Below, piece by piece: positions 1-10,124 of a stretch of DNA of 64,000 nucleotides. Each line of letters starts with the position of its first letter. Within the stretch, counting starts at the first letter, position 1. A program made the position numbers and the translations under genes. The DNA is from Paragordius varius (Eukaryota > Nematomorpha): the NCBI GenBank assembly GCA_964247055.1, contig OZ176058.1:1922001-1986000 (forward strand), written 5' to 3'. The notes under the pieces are model-generated. The model searched no databases and was not told the DNA's origin. It was given only the letters and a program-made list of their open reading frames with translations.

Positions 1-1077
1 CAAAAAATTTGGTTCATTTTCAAATATTGTTTTTTAATACTATTCATTCATAATTAAAACTATTTTCTTTATCATAATTTAGTAGATTAGTTAGTAGTTT
101 TCCCAAAATTCATGTACACTTATACAAATGGTTTTTAATTGATGACCAGCGCCTAAATGATATATTTTGAAATATGGAATGTATGGAGCATTTCAAAAGA
201 TTGTCTTTATATATAATTAATGTATATAACATGGTGTTTTTGGTATGTCTTACGACTGAGAAAACTATTTAGACTTTTGTGTAAGCGTCCATATCAAAAA
301 AATGGCAAATTTCACAATTTTTTAAGGTAGGCCCTGCCCAATTGTATTATCTCCATACTTCTTTTACAATAAACAAAAAATAATGCCGAGGCGCAATATA
401 AAATTAAAATATATAAATTTTGAAATCAAATAAAAATTTTTTAGAAAAACGGATATTTGGATTATAAAAAAATTTGGGGAAGCGATTTTCATGGTCTTCA
501 TAAGCATGAGGAAACGGTATTAGAACATTTGTTTTTAAATACTTTTTTTGATTTGATCTATCACTTCAAAACTGTTCTCATATGGATTTTTTTAAAACTA
601 TTTATATTTAACATTAATTAGAAGACAAACCAAATTAGTAACATCATTTTTTTATATAGAAAAGATGTTGTTATAATATTTTAAAGTGTGATACCGTTTT
701 TATCAGGCCTCATAATAAAGACTGCTTTAACATTTTGTAATTAATTTAAACAAAATATAATTCGTAAAAAAATATATATTCTGTTAGATAAACGTAAATA
801 TACTGTGAATACGCATGGATCTTAAATAGAAGCTGGTTTGACATTCGAGGAGAAAAAAATTAGAGAATCTGAACCCAAATTAAAAAAAAAAATTTAAAAA
901 TACTTTTGCTTATTATGTAATTTTTCAAATTCTACCAAAAAAATTATTTAACGAAATGTGGGCAAATGTAATTTTCTGATATGTAGCAGTTACCACAGTT
1001 TATATTTAATTAATAATTAGCTCACAATCAAAAGCAACATGATTATCCTGAAGCATTTAGATTTCAGTATTATATAC

Positions 1078-1084
<7 letters not shown>

Positions 1085-1123
<39 letters not shown>
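1085..1123. repeat. (TA)n microsatellite upstream of RPA3 copy 1
   Basis: This is about 20 uninterrupted TA units. The right copy keeps only a short TA run at the matching place (about 9738-9752), so the tract expanded or shrank after the duplication. Confidence 0.95.
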
Positions 1124-1125
<2 letters not shown>

Positions 1126-1510
1126 TTAGGGTATTTTTTGCGACTATAGCCCAGGGCTTCGAATTGGTTAAACAAGATGAAACCAGGATGTTTAGTAAAA
1201 TTATGAATTTGAAACCGGTGTCGTTCCTAAAATTTAGGTACCGGAACCAGGTTGGTTCCAAGCCAATGAAATCCTACAAAAATCTCAGGAACCGGAATCC
1301 AATTGATGATTTTGGTTCACAGTTCTGAGTTATATTATTGATGTTACATTGCATCCAAAACTATTCTAATTTTAGCCCTATAAAAAAGGCATTTGTACTC
1401 CTTGAACAGTAAATAAATATTATTTATAAATGTCATGTATCAGTAACATTTTTATGTTTGACATAATACTCCTCACATGAAAAATTATTTTAAATTTGCA
1501 AAATTTTATT

Positions 1511-3014
1511 ATGGAGAACCAATCAGCAAAGATACGATATAATGGGGAAATGTTATTGAAACACAAAGGGAAATTAATTTATATACTTGTAAAAGTTATG
1601 GAAGTAAAAATTTTTGATTCTATAGAGACAAAAAAAAGCTAAATTTAGAATTTTTATTTTTGTGTTCTTATGTTATTAAAAGAATATCATTAAGTTAATA
1701 TACTAATTCAGATAATTTAAAATTGTATAGGAAAAATTTAGATATAAAATATTTGTAAAAGAATTTGTTTTTTAGTGTTTACATTATAACTCTGAATTAT
1801 AATTTTTACTTTATATTTAATCAATCGATTTCTTTCATATAATTAGATTAATATAGCCAAAAATCTTTGCATTGTGAACTCAAGCGATAAAAAAATTGTG
1901 ACTGTTCTCCTGAGAAATTAATTTCGAATTACGCTTTTGAAAATATTAATTTATTTTAATTTTAAGTACTTAGGGACTAAATTTTAAAAAAAAATAATCT
2001 GAAACATTTTATAATTTAAATTTTCATATTGAAATCGTTCTAAAAAAATCAAAATATATGAAAAATTAAATTGTTATAAATAAATAAAAATATTTTATCC
2101 AAAAGGCTTTGAAGAATTAAATCCAAAAAATAATTATAATTTTTGATAATATTTATGATTAAAATATAATTAAATTATATTTAATATTCATCAAAAATAT
2201 TATAAATTAGATTTTTCTCTTATATTACCCAAAAGGCTTGATCAAAACTGCAAAAATTTAATATTTAATTATATATTAATTAAAATTAACAGAATTTATC
2301 TAAATACGAAAATATATATATAATTAATTTATTTTAGTAATATATTTATAATTTATAAAATTTTGATAGTATTATTTTCAATTTTTTCTAGATTTCAAAT
2401 TATCCAAAAGGCTTTACAGAATTTACAGGGACTGTAGATATGGATGAACATTTAAGATGCAATTATTTCACAATTTTTGACGCCTCTCAAATCGAAAAAT
2501 TTGGTTTATTTTTGGACATTTTTTGTTTTTTTAAAAATGAACTTTTATTATATTTTTTTGTTTAAAAAAATTGCAATATTAAAATAGTTTATTTTAAAGT
2601 TTTTTTAAATATATATTTATTTAAATTCTTTGGTATATTTGATTTTACAATATATTTATATCATAAATTTTTATAAAGAATATTTAATAATCTATAAACT
2701 TCTTTCAAGATAAAATATATTTTCATTTTTATAATTATCTATAACTAAAAATTGATTTTTTATATTTTAAGCCCCGAATAATTAGGCAGTAAATTAACTT
2801 AAATAAAAGAATTATAAATTTTTTTACTAAAGAATATTATATAATTATTTTTTTAAAATATATTTTAGAAAATTTAGATAAATTTATATTTATTTTAGAT
2901 TTCAAAACATATGATCATGCAATTCGCTTATTAGAAAAATATCCTCAATACTATACATTAGAATTGATATTATACAAGAAAATAGCAACAATGCAATTTA
3001 ATATACATATATGA
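1511..3014 (+). pseudogene. RPA3: RPA3-like gene, left copy, probably decayed
   Basis: Four exon-like pieces match the intact copy at 10125-12720: 1511-1603 (start MENQSAKIRYNGEM), 1847-1921, 2392-2503 (YPKGFTEFTGTVDMD) and 2899-3014 (YDHAIRLLEKYPQYY). Exon lengths and acceptor AGs are kept. Exon 2 ends in TAA at 1919-1921 just where the intact copy has CAA followed by its GTTCGA donor, so both the reading frame and the donor are lost here. The last exon reads 14 residues further than the intact copy before TGA. Exons 1 and 3 both begin and end so that skipping exon 2 would stay in frame, so a shorter product missing 25 residues of the OB fold cannot be excluded. A pseudogene is the simplest reading. 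Confidence 0.8.
2094..2250 (+). repeat. Decoy copies of RPA3 exon 3 start
   Basis: The motif CCAAAAGGCTT from the start of exon 3 (2404) also occurs at 2099 and 2229 in the preceding intron, each in similar flanking sequence. Diverged counterparts lie at about 11753 and 11924 in the right copy, so the copies predate the gene duplication. They look like partial tandem duplications of the exon's 5' edge. Confidence 0.5.
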
Positions 3015-4064
3015 ATGATTACATATAATATTATTTAATTTTAGTCGAATTCCACAATCGTCAAATAATTATATTTTTTTATATCTAAATATTTGTATTT
3101 ATCAAAAATGGATTTTTATTTATCATTTATAAAATATATATGTCCTTAAATGCACGATTTTTAATTTTTAAATTCTAACCAAAATATATTTATTTAAATT
3201 TAAAACGCAATATATCTGGATGGAATGCAATAAAATAAAAATTTATCGATATTTTTATTAAATGTTAATATATGCAAATTTTAAATTCGAAGATTTTTTC
3301 GTTGAGAAGAAGTGGGTGGTGCTAGTTTTTAAATTGATATACCTTTATGTTTAATTGACACTTCGATTCGAATTGGGGTATTCAATTACTACATAACTAT
3401 ATAAAGCTGATGTTCTAAAAAAACTACTGAAAGAAACGGTCCCAATTTAAATTTTTTTTTCTTACTTAATAATTATATAAATAAGCCGAGTGTTTAATTT
3501 TAAAAAAAATCCAAATAATTACCTCGACGCCATTTGTAACATTTTTGCAAAATTTCAGGTTTAAATTTTAAAAGGTAATTTTCCTTAATTCACTTCCAAT
3601 AATTGATAAAAACAGATGAATGGTTTGACTTGTATAATTACATTTTACTAATGCACACATATCATGGTGACTAGTAATAGCTAGTATTTTTTAATGAATT
3701 TTTTATATTTTGTTTATTAATGTTACTGCAAACTTTTACAATGGATAAAGTTTTTCTACCTAATAATACATTTAAATGCTTTAAAAACTCAAAAAATTAA
3801 CAGAAAACCAAATGAAATTAAAGAAAATGAATATTTTATACATATATAAAATAAATATTGTTGAATTTATTATGATTGATTGATTACAAAAATTAAAAAA
3901 TAGTATAAATAATAATACCCCCACCTCCAAAGCGCAAGAAAAAAATAAAAAAATCCAAAATATAAATCCTACTTTACACTATTGGCTAAACAACTCTTGA
4001 AAAATATGAAAATAGGTGATTTTACCCAAAGAATGCAATCTAAACTCTCAACAAGGTAAAATGA

Positions 4065-4540
4065 GAGTTTGTTGTGCGTTAAATCCAACGTAATACTCCA
4101 CAAGTAGCATGCATCTTGTCAGCCATGTGTTCCATCCTAGCCTTGCCATTTAGGTTCCGTGGAAGTTCACAAGAGCTCGTCGTAAATGATCCCTCCGCAC
4201 AAATGAGATGGAATCCATCCACCTAAATATTAGGTTTACCTTATCACCCAAAGGTTCCTTCTCCCGTATGGTTATTGCTCATCCGTCCCCCCATGTTCGA
4301 TGAGTCCCGAAACACCGGCATATGATGTGGCAAGGGTTTCTTTAATCAACTATAAGGCTATGAGATTATCCCAATCTGCCCGTGAAGTTGCCTTAAGTTG
4401 GAATTGTGGTACGAATCCTTGTTTAATAATTTTGATTGTCGTCTTCATTTGTGGTTGCCCAATTGGTTAGGAAGGCCTAAAGCCTTCAAATTTTCTTTTC
4501 AACCAGCTTTATCATATAAATTTTTTATGGATTGCCATCT
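4065..4540 (-). pseudogene. Coding-like core inside T1, broken
   Basis: Base composition changes sharply from the A+T-rich surroundings, and the minus strand reads protein-like segments, for example VDGFHLICAEGSFTTSS through ADKMHATCGVLRWI with a stop near 4068, and upstream TLATSYAGVSGLIEHGG. The segments are in different frames and are separated by stops. It could be a dead transposase or a host fragment captured by the element. I do not recognise the family. Confidence 0.4.
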
Positions 4541-4807
4541 TAGGTGCACAAACCTCTCATCACATCCATATATGAACTCTTGTATTCCAAATTGCAAAAT
4601 ACAGATATTATGAATTTTATGAATCCTGGGCTTGTCTCTTAGATTTTCTTTTTTTACAAAATTTTGCTTAATTCACTAGCTTAATTATATATATGCTCTC
4701 TTTATCTATTTAATCAGCTGGATTATTTGAAATAGCCTATTTATATGAATGTGCTATAATTAATAATTGCCAATGCTATATTCACATGAAACGCACTAGT
4801 TCATTTC

Positions 4808-5380
4808 ACTTGGATACAACACATTCATTTTAGTCCTTCGATGCAAATTGGGGTAGTTAGATACCCCAGGCCTGTTTAAAATTTTCCTTAAAAGATATGG
4901 AAGGAATCGAAGTCATGGCAAAATTTTGCACTTATACAACATTAATAAACCTTAATATATAAAAAACTTTATTTAAAAATACTTGATATTAATTATTTTA
5001 AGGTAAAATCCAAAGATGAAAATTTAGTCAACGTGACATGTGTGCATTGGCCAAACTAAAAAATAACACAAAATAAACTACCATTTCTATTTATATCAAT
5101 CTTAGATGTGATTTATATGAAAACTTAGCTTTAATTATACCATTAAAAATAAATAAGCACGATATTTTAAAAATGTTTTGCGAAATAAAAATGGCGTTGA
5201 AGTAATTTGACATGAAGCTATTTTTCAAAACGAAATTTTATTTACATATTTTAGCCTATTTATATAATTTTTATTAGGATAGAAGCATAAATTTAAATCG
5301 GGACCTATTCCTTCAGTAGTTTTTTAAATTTGTTTTAATTTAGTCTGGGGTATTTAGATACCCCAAATTGAATCGAAGTG
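4808..5380. mobile_element. Shorter T1 relative nested at right of T1
   Basis: A second left-type end (CACTTGGATACAAC, then CCTTCGATGCAAATTGGGG) starts here and faces the common right end at 5380. The same variant end occurs at 33600-33675 in inverse orientation, which supports it as a real boundary rather than chance. Confidence 0.45.
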
Positions 5381-5828
5381 TTAATCCATCTAAATATCAG
5401 TATTATTGAGAGCGATTTTGTTATCCATACGATAATCGCTGAAATTGACTTTTCACGCTTCGTCCACTTAGCTATACTTTCCATGAAGATACTCATATCA
5501 AACTACCTTACTAATCGCTATAACGCTTTCTTCTTTTTTTAAAGATTATTATACAATTTTTTATCGCAGATGATTTTAGCCGGATTAATTCTCTGACGGA
5601 GTGAATGGTTTTATTGCAGAGTTTGATTTTAATGTTTATTGTTCGAGTGTTTTACATTTTTTGATATTTATTATCATTTGTTAATCTGAAATAAAAATTA
5701 TTATTCCACCTAAGAATTTTTTATGTTTTGATTTTCTATGATTATAGGCCTTCTTTTCAAATTAAAAAATATACAACAAATACCCCTCTGTAATATATCC
5801 ATCGAAACAGTAATGAAATTTTGTAAAA

Positions 5829-6745
5829 TGCAATATGTTTTACATCGATAGTTAATATTGGACACATAGGAAGCGAGAGTGTTTTTCCTGATTAATATAT
5901 TACACTAGACAACAAATTCTAACTTTTTCATTCTTGTAAATTTAAAATTTATTTTATTAAAGGACACAATTAGTATATCTGAATAGAAAATTGGTCTAGC
6001 ATGCAAGAATTTTTTTATATTAGAGTTTATCGATAATTTTTGGTCCCACTCGAAATTTCGAAAATTAAAAGTTTTATAGATGAAGCCATGTATTTTATAT
6101 CATTCGAAAGAGCTCAAAAAACTGCATCTTGTAAATGTTAGTAAAGTATTTAAATCAATCGGATGTAAAAGTTATTTGGATTTAAATGGTCGAAATTTTC
6201 CATCCTTAAATAAGTCAAAATTTACAGACAAACTAATATGAAAATCATATAAATTATTTTAATATAATTATTAGGGTTATAATAGTAATTAATTTAAAAA
6301 AAAATTTGAAAAAGCTTTTGGTTTGCTTTAATAAAAATTATTATTATCATAAATATTTTACCTAGTGGATACTAAAATGCATAGTTATAACTCTTAATTT
6401 ATTACATAATGGCTATAAAAGATCAAAAATACCTTAAACTTTGTTTTTATCTTTAAAATTTCGTAATTATCAGCCTCGTAAAGAAAATGAATTAATATTG
6501 ATGAGATGGTTTTAAAAAACAAAAAACTTAAAAATGACTGTTTTGAGTGACAAAGCAATGAAAAATGTTTTAATCAAAAACACTTTCTTGTGTTATCTTT
6601 TTTGGACATTCATCACCATCTAAACAAAGTTTGAGCTATTTTCATCCATTAGTTTTAAAAATATAATAATTAAAAAAATGCTCTCGCTTCGCGCGTTTGT
6701 CGCTCTTTGTGTCCAATATTTACTGTCGATGTAATACATATTAGT
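5829..6745. repeat. Inverted repeat pair, arms ~57 bp
   Basis: The left arm 5829-5885 (TTACATCGATAGTTAATATT, GGACACA, GAAGCGAGAG) is inverted at 6682-6745. The arms enclose the left end of the D element but not its right end, so the two structures cross. That implies rearrangement or composite insertion. Confidence 0.55.
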
Positions 6746-6982
6746 ATTTTTATAGAGTTTTTATTACTCTTTCGAATGATATATTAATGGGCATTACTTG
6801 TTTATTTTCAAAAAAAAACATTTTTTAGTAAAATTTTGATAAAGAGGGCGCATAATCAAAAAAATCAAATTATATAAAATTTTTCCATCGAGTTATTTTT
6901 ATTTCAGATTTACTGTTAAAATAATACTAAATATCAGAAAATGCAAAAAACGCGAGTGGCAGAAAAATTTGTTGTCCAGTGT
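5902..6982. mobile_element. D element with ~200-bp inverted arms
   Basis: The left end ACACTAGACAACAAATT is matched by an inverted ACACTGGACAACAAATT at the right. The arms extend inward through a shared stretch containing ATATCATTCGAAAGA. Another inverted right end of the same family occurs at about 7440-7690 (AAATTTGTTGTCTAATGTAA), so either two elements are present or one element was extended. Confidence 0.55.
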
Positions 6983-7439
6983 TATTAAAACTAATGTATG
7001 AAAATAGCTTACATTTTGTGCAGATGACAAATGACCAATAAAGATAACATATTTTGTCTTAAAAGACTTATTTTTTGCTTTTAAGTCATTCAAAACACCC
7101 ATTTTTTTTTATTTTAAAAAAATTACCATCTTATAATAATTTAATAGTATATAATTTTAAAGTTTCGAAGACAAAAAATATAGGTTACGGTATTGTTAAC
7201 CATTATCTTTTAATTTACAGTTATAACTATGTAATTTGTAACTATGCATTTCAGAGGCAAAATAATTTTGATAATATTTTTATTAAAAAAGCAAATAAAA
7301 TTACCAAATCTAATCTAATTAACTCGAAAGATGTACAATTGAATTTGTAAATTAAAATAAATATGATTTTTAAATTAATTATGAAAAATTTTGATTTAAG
7401 GGTTGAAAATTTTGAGCATAACCCAAATAAATATATCAG

Positions 7440-7690
7440 ATAGTTTTAAATGACAAACTACTATTCGAAAGATACATTTTTTCGATATCTTTTGAATGAT
7501 AGATAATACATGGTTTTATTTCTAAAAATGTTGTTGAAAATTTTGATGGAGACCAAAATTTTTAATAAAACCTAATAAAATTTAATTCTTAAGAAAAATT
7601 TTATTTTCAAATATAATATTTATTATGTATTTTAAAAATTTTATATTATAAGAATACCAGTTAAAAAAATTAAAATTTGTTGTCTAATGT
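7440..7690. mobile_element. Second right end of D family
   Basis: Read in inverse, it starts ACATTAGACAACAAATTTT and later contains AAACCATGTATTATCTATCA, matching the arm of the D element at 5902. No separate left end was found between 6985 and 7440, so it is solo, or it pairs with 5902. Confidence 0.45.
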
Positions 7691-7877
7691 AATTAATTTT
7701 AAGCATTTTTTTCCATTAATAATTTATTCATAATTTTAAAACAATTTTTTAACATTAATTGGTAGGTGATTAAGAGTTTAGTTGAGAATACAAAATATAC
7801 CTTTAGTCTGCATAAATTATATTTAAAGGTAAAGGTATAAATTAGTTTTGGAGAAATATATAGCCCCAACTTACAAA

Positions 7878-8185
7878 CAGAGAAAATTGGAATATCACGG
7901 ACCAAACGTAAAAATGTTAAGAAAAATAGTTTCCCAATAGACAACCATACTTTTTCAAATCACATTTTTTTATTATCATCATTGTTTAAATTATCAAAGT
8001 ATATATAGAGCAGATGTATTTTGGTAACACAATCAATTATTATATATTTTAAAGTGGTTATTTTATATTTTATTATTAGAAAAATAAAAATTAAGCTTTA
8101 AAAAGTATGGGGTTATCTTTTCGAAAAAAATGCTGGTCTTTATATTTTTAAATTTTGTCCTAAGGTATAATTTCAATTTTTACTG
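7878..8185. mobile_element. Family A MITE
   Basis: This is a near-palindromic ~308-bp element. The left arm reads CAGAGAAAATTGGAATATCA, then GGACCAAACG and AGACAACCATACTTTTT. The right arm is its reverse complement, ending ATTTCAATTTTTACTG before TA. The arms are about 90 bp around a unique centre that often contains GGTAACACAATCAATTA. CAGTAA ends and flanking TA resemble Tc1/mariner-type MITEs. No coding capacity. Confidence 0.8.
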
Positions 8186-8504
8186 TATTTTTGAATTAAG
8201 ACCCCCTTTCATCATGTGTTAATGTGAACATGTCAAACCCAATCAAGTTAAAATGTGGTAATTTAAGTATGTTTATAAAAATAGATATTGGGTATTTATC
8301 ATATTTTTAAATAAGGGGTACCAAATCAATAAATAAGTAAGTAATTAAGTTAGTAGGCTTATGCATTGCATGATTAATAAAACATTTGAGTAAGTATGAA
8401 TCTAAAAATATATATCACTCATATAATATGTATAAAGTAGAGAAGGTAAAAATAATTATTGTAAATCACTTAGGTATAAATTCTAAAAATCAGGGTTTAT
8501 AGTC

Positions 8505-8570
8505 AGGGTCTCCAACGTTCGGCGTTCCAAAAATATTTTACAGCCCGTGAAAAAGAAACAAAAAATATAC
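8505..8570. mobile_element. Possible hAT-like terminus
   Basis: CAGGGTCTCCAACGTTCGGC followed by GCCCGTGAA resembles the CAGGGGTGTCCAA... GGCCCG ends of hAT-derived repeats. No matching right end was identified. Confidence 0.3.
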
Positions 8571-10124
8571 AATATTTGATCATTTAGTTTTAGTAAATAT
8601 ATAATTTATTTTGAATATTGTTTCATTTCAATAATAAATGATTCATAAAAACTATTTTCTTTATCATAATTTAGTGGATTATGAGTTTGGTTGCGAACAC
8701 AAATCATCTGTAACAACACTCCTAATATACAAATGGTCCTTATTAATGACCATCGCTTCTCAAAAGGAAAATATTCAAATATATGAAATGTATGAAGCAT
8801 TTTTAAAGTCTGCCTTTATATATATATTGTATATGAAATATAAAGAGTGGAAACTTATTAGGCATATAATAGTGCTTTTGGTTTTGAGCCTTACGAGTGA
8901 GAAAACACATTAAACTTTTGGGCAAGCGTTTCATATCAATTTGCAATATTTTTAATGTAGACCCGGTCCAAATTTTTTTGCTTCATGGGCTATTTCTTTT
9001 ACACTAAGCAAAAAAATGCCGAGGCGCAATATATTTAAAATATTCTCAATTTTAAAATCAAATTTTTTCAAAATCGGATATTTAAATTAAAAATAATTTG
9101 GAGAAACGATTTTCATGGTCTTTTGAAGCATGGGCAAAACGGTAATAAAACATTTTAAATTTTGTAAGTACTTTTCTTTTTGATTCGATGACGTTGAATT
9201 TCTATCACTTCAAAATTTGTTCTCATAATTGTAAAATTGTAATTTATACTTATCATAAATTTGAAGACAAACGAATATATTAGGAATGTTCGGCATCATT
9301 AATTTATGTAGAAATTATGTATAAATTATTAATGTTTTCATACCTGTTTTATCATATCTCATATAAGTATGAAAAATGCTTTACAAAATTTTGTTGTAAC
9401 TAATTAAAACATAACATTTTTTCGTAAAAAATATTTTGATGTTATACTCGAATTTAACATCCATGACTAGGGCATTTTACGTTTATTTTAAGCCTATCTG
9501 ATTCTGAAGGGGCGAAAAGTCAGAGAATCCGAGCTTAAATTTTAATATTAAAATTTATAAATACTGTTTTGCTTTCTGTTTATATTTTAGTCATGTTTCT
9601 AGCAAAAAAATTTATAAGCAAATGGGCAAATGCTATCTGATATGGAGCAGTTACCAAAAAAGTTTTAATAACTTATTGATTACTAGTTAGCTCCAATTCA
9701 AAGGCACCATGATTATCCTGAAACATTTAGTTTTCAGTATATATATATATATATTTCATTAGGGTTTTTTGACTATAGGTCAGGGCTTCGAATCGGTTAA
9801 AAGAGTTGGAAAAGCCTGGTCCCTAAAAATTTCAAAATGAAACCGGGATGCCTTAAATTTTTGTAAGGGAAATCGGGTTGGTTCCAACCCAATGAAATTC
9901 TGACAATATCTCAGAAACCGGAATCTGATTGGTAATGGTTCAAAGTTTATTATTTATTTTATTTGCAACCAAAACTATTCTCTACTGTAATTCCTATAAA
10001 CAAGCACCTTGTACTCCTTGAACAGTAAATATATATTATTTATAAATGTCATGTATCTCTAACATTTTTATGTTTGACAATATTCTTCACATGAAAATTT
10101 TTTTTAAATTTGCAAAATTTTATT

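Larger units (their letters stand above)
1..3290 (+). repeat. Left copy of RPA3-locus segmental duplication
   Basis: This block matches about 8610-12900 in the same orientation. The two share the AAAACTATTTTCTTTATCAT start, a GGTTCCGG-rich upstream stretch (about 1140-1330 and 9770-9945), all four exons and parts of the introns. Exons 1 and 2 are offset by about 8.61 kb. Exons 3 and 4 are offset by about 9.71-9.75 kb, and the difference is the 1.1-kb transposon inserted in the right copy. The left edge lies outside the window, so the true length is unknown. Confidence 0.85.
3359..5380. mobile_element. T1 element, ~2-kb inverted-repeat transposon
   Basis: The left end CACTTCGATTCGAATTGGGG is inverted at the right end (CCCCAAATTGAATCGAAGTG). 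The arms stay similar for about 120 bp: both contain AAACTACTGAA and a GGTCCC motif in the same order. TTAAT lies near both outer edges but does not abut the ends exactly, so the target duplication is uncertain. The interior holds a G+C-richer, coding-like core on the minus strand, and a shorter relative appears nested at the right. The superfamily is not recognised. Confidence 0.7.

Noticed and set aside
6899-8913. Several 60-90-residue frames
   Set aside because: A+T-rich composition, no codon pattern, and overlap with D and family A elements or the RPA3 upstream block.
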